From the NCBI RefSeq assembly GCF_000292915.1, contig NC_018513.1, positions 2,170,001 through 2,234,000 of the forward strand: a stretch of 64,000 bases of DNA, in the 5' to 3' direction. A program made the position numbers and the translations under genes. The notes beneath the pieces were generated by a model, which was given only the letters and a program-made list of their open reading frames with translations, did not search any database and was not told the origin of the DNA. Below are positions 1 to 8,306 of this stretch, piece after piece (the first letter of the stretch is position 1; each line of letters opens with the position of its first letter). The stretch comes from Burkholderia cepacia GG4. Lineage in GTDB: Bacteria > Pseudomonadota > Gammaproteobacteria > Burkholderiales > Burkholderiaceae.

Positions 1-1297
1 CCTCGACCGTCACCGCCCAGTAGTAATCGCCGGGCGGCAGGTGTGCGACAGTGATCTTGCGGGCCTGCAGGCCGACCTGGTCGACGACCGGCGCGCTGAG
101 GTCCTTCGAGCGCGACAGCACGAACCGGTAGCGCGCATCCTTGCCCGAGCCGTTCGGCGACCAGCGGAATTCGTAGCCGGCCGCGCCGGGCGACGCGCTC
201 GCGTCGAGCCCCATCTGGCGCCGCTCGAACGCATAGGTGCGCGGCATGCCTTCGAGGCCGTTGGCGTCGAGCGCGGCGACCCGCACGAAGTACGTGCCGT
301 TCGGCACGTCGCGGAACACCGCGCGCGACGCATCGGTGCGCATTTCGCGGAACGGATCGAGCATCCCCGCGTCGTGCGCGAGTTGCAGGCGATACGCGTG
401 CGCATCGGAGAGCGGTGCGATGTCGAACGCGACGTCGGGCTCGTCCTGCACCTTGTCGGGATGCGCGAGCGCCGGCGCGGGCAGCAGTTGAACCGGCGCG
501 CCGACCGTGCCGGACGACGTCGCGACGCTGCCGAAGTTCGCATGCACGAGCGTCGGATCGGCCGGCTGCCGCTTGCCCGCGACGCCCACGGTGCCGTCGA
601 GCACTTCGACGCGCGTCGCCGCATTGCCGGCCGCGTCGTAGTTCACGCGAAACCGCGTGCCGCGCACGCCGGCCACGACCGACGGCGAGCGGATCTGGAA
701 GCGGTCGTCGCGCTTCTTCAGATGGGTGACTTCGCTGTCGACCGAGCCGCGCGTGAGCTCGAACTCGCGATCGAGCGTGCCGGTCAGCACCGTGCGGCGC
801 AAGGTCTTCAGGTCGAGCTGGCTGTCGGGCGGCAGGCTCATGTGCGTGCCGTCGGCCAGTTCGAGCGTCACGAAGCCGTTCGCGCCGGTGCGTACCCGGT
901 CGCCCTCGGCGAGCGCCGCATCGTTCGCGAGCGGCGCATAAGCGGCGCCGGACGCACGCTCGGCCGTGCCCTGTACCGCGACGACGCGCGCGGTCAGCGG
1001 CTCCTTGCGCAGCCGCGCGACCGGCAGCTTCAGCGCGATGCCGGGCTGCAGGCGCTTCGGGGCGGGTACGCCGTTGATCTGTTGCAGCAGTTGCCAGTCG
1101 TCCGGACCCTGCAAGTAACGCGCGGCGACGTCGTACAGCGTGTCGCCGCCCTGCGTGCGGTAGACGACCGTCTTGCCCGCGGCAGCGGGCGGCTGCGCGG
1201 CCGCGTGCTGTGCCGCGAACGCAAACGCGACCGCGCAAGCGGCGCGCAGTGCCGCCGTGCGCAAGCTTGCCGTGCGCTGCGTCGTTCGCGTGGTCAC
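1..1297 (-). CDS. LysM and FecR domain protein, C-terminus cut by window edge
   Basis: The reading frame starts at a GTG that overlaps the stop of the response regulator upstream (GTGA, 4 bases) and runs off the left edge, so the C-terminus is missing. The first 32 or so residues form an Ala-rich secretion signal. A LysM-like peptidoglycan-binding segment follows at about residues 45-95, with a GDTLYDVAARY core. Next comes a FecR-type domain at about 105-215, with LAEGDRVRTG, a GFVTLELADGT strand and GVRGTRFRVNYD. The remainder looks like beta-sandwich repeats. FecR domains outside TonB systems are usually periplasmic. The overlap with an OmpR-type regulator suggests a signalling operon, probably continuing into a sensor kinase outside the window (inference). 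Confidence 0.85.
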   Translation of the reverse strand, partial: MTTRTTQRTASLRTAALRAACAVAFAFAAQHAAAQPPAAAGKTVVYRTQGGDTLYDVAARYLQGPDDWQLLQQINGVPAPKRLQPGIALKLPVARLRKEPLTARVVAVQGTAERASGAAYAPLANDAALAEGDRVRTGANGFVTLELADGTHMSLPPDSQLDLKTLRRTVLTGTLDREFELTRGSVDSEVTHLKKRDDRFQIRSPSVVAGVRGTRFRVNYDAAGNAATRVEVLDGTVGVAGKRQPADPTLVHANFGSVATSSGTVGAPVQLLPAPALAHPDKVQDEPDVAFDIAPLSDAHAYRLQLAHDAGMLDPFREMRTDASRAVFRDVPNGTYFVRVAALDANGLEGMPRTYAFERRQMGLDASASPGAAGYEFRWSPNGSGKDARYRFVLSRSKDLSAPVVDQVGLQARKITVAHLPPGDYYWAVTVE

Positions 1298-1998
1298 TCC
1301 GGTTCTCCCTGGCCGACTCGCTCGAGCCGGTAGCCGTAGCCGTAGATCGGCGCGAGGCGATAGCCGTTTTCCGGCCGCAGGCCGAGCTTCGTGCGCAGCA
1401 TCGAGATGTGCGTGTCCATCGTGCGCGACGGAATGTCGGTCGCCTGCTTCCACACGAGGTCGAGAATGTGTGCGCGCGACAGCGGCCGGTCGAGATGCTG
1501 GAACAGCAGCAGCGCGAGTTCGAATTCCTTCTGCGTGAGGCTGACGGCCTTGTCGCCGACGTAAGCCTGCTTCAGGTTCACGTCGAAGCGGAACTGGTCG
1601 AATTCGCGAACGGACGCCTCGGCGTTGACCGGATACGCGCGGCGCAGCAGCGAGCCGATGCGCGCGCGCAGGATCGGGCCCGACACGGGCTTGACCACGT
1701 AATCGTCGGCGCCGGCGTTGAGGATCTGCGTGATCCCCGCCTCGTCGTCGCGGCTCGTCATGAAGATGATCGGCAGGCTGTGCTCGGTCTGGTTCGCACG
1801 CACCCACTTGAGCACTTCCTCGCCGGACATGTCGGGCACGTTCCAGTCGAGCACCAGCAGATCGAACGTCTCGCGTTGCAGACGCTTCTTCAGGGCCTTG
1901 CCTTCCTTGAACGCATAGCACGTGTGGCCGGCGGCCGTCAGCGTTTGACTGACGAAATCCGTCTGGGCCGGATCGTCATCCAGTACAGCAATTCTCAT
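1294..1998 (-). CDS. OmpR-family two-component response regulator
   Basis: A protein of 234 aa with an N-terminal receiver domain: acidic pocket LDDD at residues 6-9, phospho-acceptor Asp51 in VLDWN, and the conserved Lys in VVKP near 103. A C-terminal winged-helix DNA-binding domain follows (about 135-230, with LTQKEFELALLLFQH and the end motif GYGYRLE). I chose the ATG at 1998, which has GGGGTG just upstream. A TTG four codons earlier is possible but less likely. The stop overlaps the start of the LysM/FecR gene, implying translational coupling. No histidine kinase is visible here, so the partner must lie left of the window or elsewhere. Confidence 0.93.
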   Translation of the reverse strand: MRIAVLDDDPAQTDFVSQTLTAAGHTCYAFKEGKALKKRLQRETFDLLVLDWNVPDMSGEEVLKWVRANQTEHSLPIIFMTSRDDEAGITQILNAGADDYVVKPVSGPILRARIGSLLRRAYPVNAEASVREFDQFRFDVNLKQAYVGDKAVSLTQKEFELALLLFQHLDRPLSRAHILDLVWKQATDIPSRTMDTHISMLRTKLGLRPENGYRLAPIYGYGYRLERVGQGEPE

Positions 1999-2157
1999 AG
2001 CACCCCGCAAATCGAAATCGATTCGTCCAGTTCAGCTCCCCCGCGCTTACCCCGCCGCGCAGCACGCGCGCGACTTGCGACACCAGCCGGTGAGCCGTTG
2101 TTTACCGTCCGCGCAACGTGCGCGACAAATATCTCAAAAACGGGGCACGGACGAACC

Positions 2158-2189
2158 GGCGATTTCATCATAGTAGTATGAAATTCGCC
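2158..2189. repeat. Inverted repeat upstream of the response regulator
   Basis: Arms at 2158-2168 and 2178-2189 pair as GGCGATTTCAT with ATGAAATTCGCC, allowing one bulged base; the inner 7 bp are perfect. The site lies in the 253-bp space between the hypothetical gene and the response regulator, about 160 bp upstream of the regulator start. It could be an operator or an RNA hairpin. There is no T-tract, so it is not a typical terminator. I see nothing else of note in this spacer. Confidence 0.5.
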
Positions 2190-2251
2190 AAGAAATTGCG
2201 CGGACTGCGGCCCTTTCTTCGAATAATCCTTCTCGTCGCGCAATCGCCCGC

Positions 2252-2716
2252 TTAATCGGCACCCGCCGTGCCAGCGACCGGCTCGGCGAAACCGTCGGCC
2301 GCCACACGCCGCGGCACGGACTGCCCCAGCGAAGGCTGCCGCAGCGTCGGCTGCCGCAGCAACGGCTGCCGCAGCATCCGCTGCAGCTGGTCGCGCACGC
2401 AGTCCCACGGCGCGGCCGCATAGTCGGGCTGGCTCGACGCCCACGCCTGCGCAACGTCGAACACACGCTCGACCGTTGCACCGCAATAGGTCAGGCCGGC
2501 GGCGTCGCCCTGCGCGGCCTCATGCAAACGCCCGTCTAGCCATTCAGCCAGCCACGGCATCTCGGCCGCCGCCGAATCGGCATACGCCTCCAGCGCGGCA
2601 CGCGCGTGACGATCCTGTTGCGGATCGAGCTCGATCCGGTTCGACCCCGACGTGCGTGCGGGCACGATGCATTCCGCTGCGGACGGACTTCGAATGGTCC
2701 CTGGTCTGAAGGACAT
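2252..2716 (-). CDS. Hypothetical protein with Leu-Arg-Gln-Pro repeats
   Basis: A 154-aa soluble protein that I do not recognise. The start is the ATG at 2716, preceded by a strong GGGGAGAGG ribosome binding site; longer versions of the frame lack one. Residues 30-110 look helical and acidic or aromatic. Near residues 110-130 the protein has a degenerate pentapeptide repeat (LRQP-L, LRQP-T, LRQP-S) encoded by 15-bp DNA repeats. There is no signal peptide, membrane segment or known motif. It stands alone between the response regulator and the tusA-like gene. Confidence 0.7.
   Translation of the reverse strand: MSFRPGTIRSPSAAECIVPARTSGSNRIELDPQQDRHARAALEAYADSAAAEMPWLAEWLDGRLHEAAQGDAAGLTYCGATVERVFDVAQAWASSQPDYAAAPWDCVRDQLQRMLRQPLLRQPTLRQPSLGQSVPRRVAADGFAEPVAGTAGAD
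2319..2378. repeat. 15-bp tandem repeat inside a coding region
   Basis: Three near-identical units of GGCTGCCGCAGC followed by a variable NNC lie at 2334-2348, 2349-2363 and 2364-2378. A degenerate unit precedes them at 2319-2333. The period is 15 bp (five codons), so gain or loss of a unit keeps the frame and only changes the number of LRQP-type pentapeptides. Confidence 0.75.
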
Positions 2717-2938
2717 GTCCTCTCCCCGTTGTACGACGGTAGCGTCAGGCATGGCCCCCGTGCCCGCCTCGTATGACGTACCGCGGCCGGCGCATCCGTC
2801 GAGTGCGGACGACCGGCCGCGTCAGTATACGCAGCCAGGCACGCAGCGAGGTTTAACAATTGTCAGAGGCAGCCGACGCTTCGGAAGCGCGGCCGGGACC
2901 GGAACCGGGCCCCGCCTCGGGGCGCGTGATGCGGGCCG

Positions 2939-3166
2939 TCAGCGGCGGCGCATCAGGAATACGAAGGTCTTGTCCTGCGTCGTCACTTCGACGATCTCGT
3001 TGCCCGTCTGCTTCGCGAACGCGGCGAAATCGCGCTGCGAGCCGGGGTCGGTCGCGAGCACCTTGAGGATCTGCCCGCTTTCCATATCGGCGAGCGCTTT
3101 CTTGGCGCGCAGGATCGGCAACGGGCAATTGAGCCCGCGCGCGTCCACTTCCTTGTGAATCTGCAT
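2939..3166 (-). CDS. TusA-family sulfur carrier protein
   Basis: A small 75-aa protein with the SirA/TusA signature at its N-terminus: DARGLNCPLPILRAKKAL, with the active Cys at about residue 14 in the CPxP motif. TusA-family proteins carry sulfur as a persulfide for tRNA thiolation, molybdenum cofactor work or sulfur oxidation. The length fits the family. It starts at the ATG at 3166. It lies alone between a hypothetical gene and a LysR gene, with no sulfur-relay partners nearby, so the exact pathway cannot be told from context. Confidence 0.9.
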   Translation of the reverse strand: MQIHKEVDARGLNCPLPILRAKKALADMESGQILKVLATDPGSQRDFAAFAKQTGNEIVEVTTQDKTFVFLMRRR

Positions 3167-3284
3167 CGGCTTTCGACCTTCGAATGACGCGCCGCACGGG
3201 GCGCGGGAGGAAGCGGCGATTTTACCGCAGCGCGGCCGCGCCTGTCCGGTGCGGCTCGCGGCGCGGCGCGCCTGCGGGCGGCCG

Positions 3285-4220
3285 TCAGGTGCCCGAGAAG
3301 CCGCCCGCGAGCCGCTCGCGCAGGTGCCGCACGAGCGCGCGCACCGCGCTCGGCACGACCGGACTGTAGGGGCGGATCGCGAAGATGTGGTCGCCGAACG
3401 CGCCCGACGGCCGCCACCCGTCGAGCAGCGCGACGAGCCGGCCGGCATCGAGATCGCGCTGCGCGCTGAAATCCGGCAGCAGCGCGATGCCGAGCCCGCC
3501 GAGCGCGGCCTCGCGCATCGCCTCGCTGTTGTTCGCCGCGAAGCTGCCGCGCACCGGCACGCTCACGCGCTCGCGCCGCCGACCGTCGGGCTCGAAGCTC
3601 CAGGCGGCCGGTTCGTTGTCGCGCAGGTAGCACAGGCAACTGTGGTCGACGAGTTCGCTCGGGTGGCGCGGCGCGCCGCGCGCGTCGAGGTAGTCGCGGC
3701 TCGCGACCAGCAGCGAACGCGTGTCGCACAGCTTCCACGCGACGTGGGTTTGCGGCGCGGTGGTGGTATGCCGGATCGCGAGGTCGAAGCCCTCCTGGGT
3801 CAGCGAATGCAGCCGGTCGGACAGGTCGAGCTCGATGTGGACGCCCGGGTGCTGCCGCAGGAAATCGGGCAGGTGCGGCACGACCTGCTGGCGCCCGAGC
3901 GCGACCGGCGCCGTCACGCGCAGCAGCCCGCGCGGCTCGCCGGCCAGGTCCTTCACGCGCGCGAAGTGCTGGCCGATCGACTCGAACGCGTCGCGCGTGC
4001 TGTCGACCAGCGTCTGGCCCGCATCGGTGAGCCGCACGCTGCGCGTCGTGCGCCGCACGAGCGGCACGCCGGCCGCCTTTTCGAGATCGGCGATGCGCTG
4101 GCTCATCGCGGCCTTGCTGATGCCGAGCCGCTGCGCGGCAGCCGTGAAACTGCCGGCCGCGGCCAGGACCGTCAGCGAATGGATATGCGGCCAAAGCGCC
4201 TGGACATTTTGCTGATTCAT
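3285..4220 (-). CDS. LysR-family transcriptional regulator divergent from mmsA
   Basis: A 311-aa protein of standard LysR length. The N-terminal helix-turn-helix at about residues 15-70 has SFTAAAQRLGISKAAMSQRI, and the C-terminal part is a typical substrate-binding fold. I chose the ATG at 4220 (MNQQNV) because the extra upstream frame would run across the promoter region and lacks family similarity. The gene is divergent from mmsA with 109 bp between the starts, and that space carries two short perfect palindromes. It most likely controls mmsA and itself (inference). The effector is unknown. Confidence 0.92.
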   Translation of the reverse strand: MNQQNVQALWPHIHSLTVLAAAGSFTAAAQRLGISKAAMSQRIADLEKAAGVPLVRRTTRSVRLTDAGQTLVDSTRDAFESIGQHFARVKDLAGEPRGLLRVTAPVALGRQQVVPHLPDFLRQHPGVHIELDLSDRLHSLTQEGFDLAIRHTTTAPQTHVAWKLCDTRSLLVASRDYLDARGAPRHPSELVDHSCLCYLRDNEPAAWSFEPDGRRRERVSVPVRGSFAANNSEAMREAALGGLGIALLPDFSAQRDLDAGRLVALLDGWRPSGAFGDHIFAIRPYSPVVPSAVRALVRHLRERLAGGFSGT

Positions 4221-4230
4221 CCATTGATTA

Positions 4231-4244
4231 TTCAGAATTCTGAA
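4231..4244. promoter_or_regulatory. 14-bp perfect palindrome, candidate LysR operator
   Basis: TTCAGAATTCTGAA is fully self-complementary and lies 10 bp upstream of the LysR start, between it and mmsA. Its AT-rich character stands out in this GC-rich DNA. Its place suggests autoregulation of the LysR gene. Confidence 0.55.
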
Positions 4245-4287
4245 CAGTGAATCAAGCTGCGCGGCCTTCTCCGGCCCCACCGGTTTG

Positions 4288-4298
4288 CCTAGACTAGG
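4288..4298. promoter_or_regulatory. Palindrome CCTAG-A-CTAGG in the mmsA promoter region
   Basis: An 11-bp perfect palindrome centred 37 bp upstream of the mmsA start. It overlaps TAGACT, a plausible -10 element. A bound regulator here could block or contact RNA polymerase. No matching -35 box is clear. Confidence 0.4.
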
Positions 4299-4329
4299 TT
4301 CCGTCCACCCCCCATCCTCAGGAGACACG

Positions 4330-5850
4330 ATGAATCCGGTTCCCGCCTACACGTCCGACGCCGACGTCGGCCACTATGTCGACGGCACGCCCGTCGCCGG
4401 CCGCAGCGGCCGCTTCCAGGACGTCCTCAATCCGGCGCTCGGCCGCGCGGTGCGCCGCGTCGCGCTCGCCGACGGCGACGAAGTGCAGCAGGCCGTCGCC
4501 TCCGCCCACGCCGCGTTCCCGGCCTGGGCCGCGACGCCGCCGATCCGCCGCGCGCGCGTGCTGCACCGCTTCCTGCAACTGATGAACGAGCACCGCGACA
4601 CGCTCGCGGCGATCATCACCGCCGAGCACGGCAAGGTGTTCTCCGACGCGCAGGGCGAAGTCGCACGCGGCATCGACATCATCGAATTCGCATGCGGCGT
4701 GCCGCAACTGCTGAAGGGCGACTTCACCGACCAGGTCAGCACCGGCATCGACAACTGGACGATGCGCCAGCCACTCGGCGTCGTCGCGGGCATCACGCCG
4801 TTCAACTTCCCGTGCATGGTGCCGTGCTGGATGTTCCCGGTCGCACTCGCGACGGGCAACACGTTCGTGCTGAAGCCGAGCGAGCGCGACCCGTCGGCGG
4901 CGCTGTTCATGGCCGACCTGCTCACGCAGGCCGGCCTGCCCGCCGGCGTGTTCAACGTCGTGCAGGGCGACAAGAGCGCGGTCGACGCGCTGCTCGACCA
5001 TCCGGACGTGCAGGCCGTCAGCTTCGTCGGCTCGACGCCGATCGCGGCCTACGTGCAGCAGCGCGCGGTGCAGTCGGGCAAGCGCGTGCAGGCGCTCGGC
5101 GGCGCGAAGAATCACCTCGTCGTGATGCCCGATGCGAACATCGAGCAGGCGGTCGACGCGCTGATCGGCGCCGCATACGGCTCGGCCGGCGAGCGCTGCA
5201 TGGCGATCAGCATCGCGGTGCTGGTCGGCGACGTGGCCGACCGGATCGTGCCGGCGGTCGCCGAGCGCGCACGCAAGCTCGTGATCGGCGACGGGATGTC
5301 GCCGGAAGTCGAGATGGGCCCGATCGTCACCGGCGAAGCGCTGAAGCGCATCGAAGGCTATATCGAGCAAGGCGTCAGCGAAGGTGCGCAACTGGTGGTC
5401 GACGGCCGCGGGCTGCGCGTGCCGGGCCGCGAGGAGGGCTTCTTCACCGGCGGCACGCTGTTCGATCACGTGAGCCCCGACATGCGCATCTACAAGGAAG
5501 AAATCTTCGGGCCTGTGCTCGGCTGCGTGCGCGTGAAGGATTTTGCCGCAGCGGTCGACCTGATCAACGCGCACGAGTTCGGCAACGGCGTCGCATGCTT
5601 CACGAGCGACGGCGGCATCGCGCGCGAATTCGCGCGGCGCATCCAGGTCGGGATGGTCGGCATCAACGTGCCGATTCCGGTGCCGATGGCATGGCACGGC
5701 TTCGGCGGCTGGAAGAAGAGCCTGTTCGGCGACATGCATGCATACGGCGAGGAAGGCGTGCGCTTCTATACGCGCCAGAAGTCGGTGATGCAGCGCTGGT
5801 CGTCGAGCATCGGCAAGGGCGCCGAGTTCGCGATGCCGACCGCGAAGTAA
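4330..5850 (+). CDS. mmsA: CoA-acylating methylmalonate-semialdehyde dehydrogenase (MmsA/IolA)
   Basis: A 506-aa aldehyde dehydrogenase of the MmsA family. It oxidises malonate semialdehyde or methylmalonate semialdehyde to acetyl-CoA or propionyl-CoA, the last step of inositol breakdown and a step of valine breakdown. Visible motifs are the cofactor region [12 protein letters not shown], the catalytic Cys290 in GERCMAIS, and the family C-terminal region [12 protein letters not shown]. The start is the ATG at 4330 with an AGGAG just upstream. It lies next to the inositol locus and convergent with the RpiR gene. The divergent LysR gene is its likely regulator. Because it serves two pathways, LysR and IolR control may both matter. 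Confidence 0.95.
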   Translation: MNPVPAYTSDADVGHYVDGTPVAGRSGRFQDVLNPALGRAVRRVALADGDEVQQAVASAHAAFPAWAATPPIRRARVLHRFLQLMNEHRDTLAAIITAEHGKVFSDAQGEVARGIDIIEFACGVPQLLKGDFTDQVSTGIDNWTMRQPLGVVAGITPFNFPCMVPCWMFPVALATGNTFVLKPSERDPSAALFMADLLTQAGLPAGVFNVVQGDKSAVDALLDHPDVQAVSFVGSTPIAAYVQQRAVQSGKRVQALGGAKNHLVVMPDANIEQAVDALIGAAYGSAGERCMAISIAVLVGDVADRIVPAVAERARKLVIGDGMSPEVEMGPIVTGEALKRIEGYIEQGVSEGAQLVVDGRGLRVPGREEGFFTGGTLFDHVSPDMRIYKEEIFGPVLGCVRVKDFAAAVDLINAHEFGNGVACFTSDGGIAREFARRIQVGMVGINVPIPVPMAWHGFGGWKKSLFGDMHAYGEEGVRFYTRQKSVMQRWSSSIGKGAEFAMPTAK

Positions 5851-5862
5851 GCGATGCGGCGT

Positions 5863-5891
5863 GCCGCCCGCCGGTCGATCCCGCGGGCGGC
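5863..5891. terminator. GC-rich hairpin between convergent mmsA and iolR
   Basis: GCCGCCCGC at 5863-5871 pairs with GCGGGCGGC at 5883-5891 across an 11-nt loop. It sits in the 61-bp gap between two convergent genes, where a terminator is expected. There is no clear T-tract, so its strength is uncertain. Confidence 0.45.
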
Positions 5892-5911
5892 TTGCCAGCC
5901 GGTGGCCGGCG

Positions 5912-6796
5912 TCAGCCGGCCTTCGTGTCGTGCGCGCCGTCGGCGGTCGGCAGGTACGACAGCTCGAGCCGGTACGCGAGCGCGACGAACAGGCTCTGCG
6001 CGAGGCCCATCGTCGCCGTCAGCGCGCGGAACCCGAACGTCGCACTGTCCTGCACCATCAGCGTCACCTCGGCCTCCCGCGCGAGCGGGCTCATCCGGCT
6101 GTCGGTGATCGCGATCAGGCGCGCGCCGCGCTGCACGGCCTGCTGCGCGACCTGCACGGTTTCTTCCGCATACGGCATGAACGAGATGACGATCATCACG
6201 TCGCCCTCGCGCACCGACCGGATCTGCCCGAGATGCATGCTGCCGAGCGCGCTGAACAGCCCGATGCGCTTGTCGGTGTGCTGCAGCGCATAGTCGAGAT
6301 ACACGGCGATCGGAAACGCGCGGCGCGAGCCGGCGATCCAGATCGCCTGGGTGTCGGCGAGCAGGTCGACGGCCTGCGCGAGCGCCTGCGGGTCGAGCGT
6401 CTGCCGCAGCTGCTGCATCCCGGCAATGCTGCCCTTGATGAATTCGTCGGCGATCTGCTCGGGCTGCAGGCTCGCCGAGCCCGATTCGATCACGTCGCGC
6501 AGCCGCAGGTTGTACGCGCGCCCCGGCGCGATCTGCTGGGCCAGCCCCTCGCGGAACAGCCGCTGCATCTCGGAAAAACCGGAGAAGCCGAAATGCTTCG
6601 CGAACCGCACGACGGCCGACGGCTGGACGCCGCACGCCTCCGCGAGCGACTGGATGCCTTCCAGGCCAAGCTGGTCGCGATGCGTTTCCACGTGACGCGC
6701 AATCACCTTCAGGCGGTTGCTGAGGCCGTCATACTCCTGCGTCAGATGCTGCAGGAACTGCTCGACGGTGGCGGGAGGATTCTCGGATGAGCTCAT
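5912..6796 (-). CDS. iolR: RpiR-family regulator, probable inositol repressor IolR
   Basis: A 294-aa protein. It has an N-terminal RpiR helix-turn-helix at about residues 15-90 (GIQSLAEACGVQPSAVVRFAKHFGFSGFSEMQ is the core, split here only by description) and a C-terminal SIS sugar-phosphate-binding domain with IWIAGSRRAFPIA and VMIVISFMPYAEETV. In rhizobia an RpiR-type IolR represses inositol genes and responds to a pathway intermediate. The position beside the iol locus supports the same role. The start at ATG 6796 fits family length, but it lacks a strong ribosome binding site. A GTG at 6892 would add 32 residues. A candidate operator lies at 6969-6982. Confidence 0.88.
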   Translation of the reverse strand: MSSSENPPATVEQFLQHLTQEYDGLSNRLKVIARHVETHRDQLGLEGIQSLAEACGVQPSAVVRFAKHFGFSGFSEMQRLFREGLAQQIAPGRAYNLRLRDVIESGSASLQPEQIADEFIKGSIAGMQQLRQTLDPQALAQAVDLLADTQAIWIAGSRRAFPIAVYLDYALQHTDKRIGLFSALGSMHLGQIRSVREGDVMIVISFMPYAEETVQVAQQAVQRGARLIAITDSRMSPLAREAEVTLMVQDSATFGFRALTATMGLAQSLFVALAYRLELSYLPTADGAHDTKAG

Positions 6797-6968
6797 CGGA
6801 TAGCGCGAAGTTGACGGCCCCGCTGCGCGCGCGGCTGACGGACGCGGCCCGGGACTCACCTGGATACATGCATGAAGGGCGAATTTAATCACGTTTGCGG
6901 CGCGGCCCGCGCCGCACGCTCGCTCCCACGCGCTCGATCATCACCTGCACACGCTCCACGGCGATACT

Positions 6969-6982
6969 GGAAACGATTGTCC
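6969..6982. promoter_or_regulatory. Near-consensus IolR box upstream of iolR
   Basis: GGAAACGATTGTCC matches GGAA-N6-TTCC at seven of eight fixed positions. It lies 173 bp upstream of the chosen iolR start, in the 282-bp space between the Gfo/Idh gene and iolR. It would allow autoregulation of iolR apart from the long upstream operon. Nothing else was recognised in this spacer. Confidence 0.45.
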
Positions 6983-7078
6983 AACGCTCTCGCCGTGCCG
7001 TAAAGATTAGGGCGTTTACCGACGTGAACGCCGCCGCCCGCGGCCGCTGGCCGATGCCGCGCATCGGCTAGCCATGGC

Positions 7079-8251
7079 TCAACGATAGTCGACCCACACG
7101 CCGCCCGCATCGGCGGACCGCACGCAGTTCTCGACCCACCGCACGCCTTCGACGCCCGCATGGACGTCCGGAAAGCGGATTTGCTGCAACGCTTGCACGT
7201 CGCCGCGGTCGGCCGCGTCCATCGCGAGCGCGAAGCGCGCATACAGGTTCGACCACGCTTCGAACAACCCTTCCGGATGCCCGGCGCCGATGCGATCTTC
7301 ACGCAATGCGTGCGGATGCAGATAGCCCATGCCGCGATCGAGCACCTGCGCGGGCTGCCCCTGGATTTCGTAGCGCAATTGGTTCGGATGCTCGTCCCAC
7401 CATTCGACGCTCGCCTTCGAGCCGATCACGCGCACCTTCTGCCCGTGCATCGAGCCCGCGTTCACCGCGCTCGACCACACGTAGCCGATCGCGCCCGTAT
7501 CGTATTCCATGATCGTGAACGCGTTGTCCTCGAGCGGCGCGCGGCTCTTCACGAAGCTCTGCCGCGAGCACATCAGCCGGCGGATCTTCAACTCGGGCGC
7601 CATCACTTCCGAAATGTACAGCGGGTGCGTGCCGATGTCGCCGAGCACGTAGCTCGGGCCCGCGAACTTCGGATCGACACGCCAGCGCGCAGCCGCGCTC
7701 GCGGCCTCGACGCCCTCGCTGTGGAAGCCGTGCGCGAACTGCATCTGCACGATGCGGATCTCGCCGAGATCGCCGCGCGCGATCATCTCGCGCGCCTGCT
7801 CGATCATCTGGTGACCTGAATAGCCGTATGCGACGCCGACGATCCGGTTCTTCTCGACCGACAGCCGCTGCAGCGCCTCGGCCTCCTCGGTCGTGAAGCA
7901 CAGCGGCTTCTCGCACACCACGTGCAGCCCCGCGTTCAGCGCGGCGCGGCAGATCTCGAAGTGCGTGTTGTTCGGCGTCGCGATCGACACCGCGCGGATG
8001 CCATCGGCACGCTTCGCCTCGGTCTCGAACATGGTCCGGTAGTCGTGATAGCAGCGCCCGGCGTCGACGCCGAGCTTCACGCCGAACTGCCGGCCGCGCT
8101 CGGCATCGATATCGAACGCGCCGGCGACCAGCTGGAAGCTGCCGTCGCGCACTGCGGCCGACCGGTGGCTGTAGCCGATCTGGCTGCCGAGCCCGCCGCC
8201 GACCATGCCCCAGGGAATCGAATGCCCTAGCAGAATCTGTCCGTCGATCAT
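7079..8251 (-). CDS. Gfo/Idh/MocA-family oxidoreductase of the inositol locus
   Basis: A 390-aa NAD(P)-dependent dehydrogenase. It has an N-terminal Rossmann fold with GMVGGGLGSQIGYSH at about residues 15-30, the family EKP motif (VVCEKPLCF) near residue 115, and the catalytic-region GDIGTHPLY near 200. It is the last gene of the seven-gene minus-strand unit and is clearly different from the IolG at 9293-10306. It may act on another inositol isomer, a methyl-inositol or a keto-inositol. Related MocA-type enzymes in rhizobia work on inositol derivatives. The substrate cannot be read from sequence. Confidence 0.87.
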   Translation of the reverse strand: MIDGQILLGHSIPWGMVGGGLGSQIGYSHRSAAVRDGSFQLVAGAFDIDAERGRQFGVKLGVDAGRCYHDYRTMFETEAKRADGIRAVSIATPNNTHFEICRAALNAGLHVVCEKPLCFTTEEAEALQRLSVEKNRIVGVAYGYSGHQMIEQAREMIARGDLGEIRIVQMQFAHGFHSEGVEAASAAARWRVDPKFAGPSYVLGDIGTHPLYISEVMAPELKIRRLMCSRQSFVKSRAPLEDNAFTIMEYDTGAIGYVWSSAVNAGSMHGQKVRVIGSKASVEWWDEHPNQLRYEIQGQPAQVLDRGMGYLHPHALREDRIGAGHPEGLFEAWSNLYARFALAMDAADRGDVQALQQIRFPDVHAGVEGVRWVENCVRSADAGGVWVDYR

Positions 8252-8306
8252 GATTGTCGTGTTCCTGTCTTTATTCAGCTGTTCAGATGTTCAGGGAGCC
8301 GCTCGT

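Noticed and set aside
41..1333. 430-codon plus-strand frame at the left edge
   Set aside because: Shadow of the LysM/FecR gene, whose minus-strand product has recognisable domains.
4318..5739. 473-codon minus-strand frame within mmsA
   Set aside because: His/Ala/Arg-rich shadow of mmsA, with no ribosome binding site.
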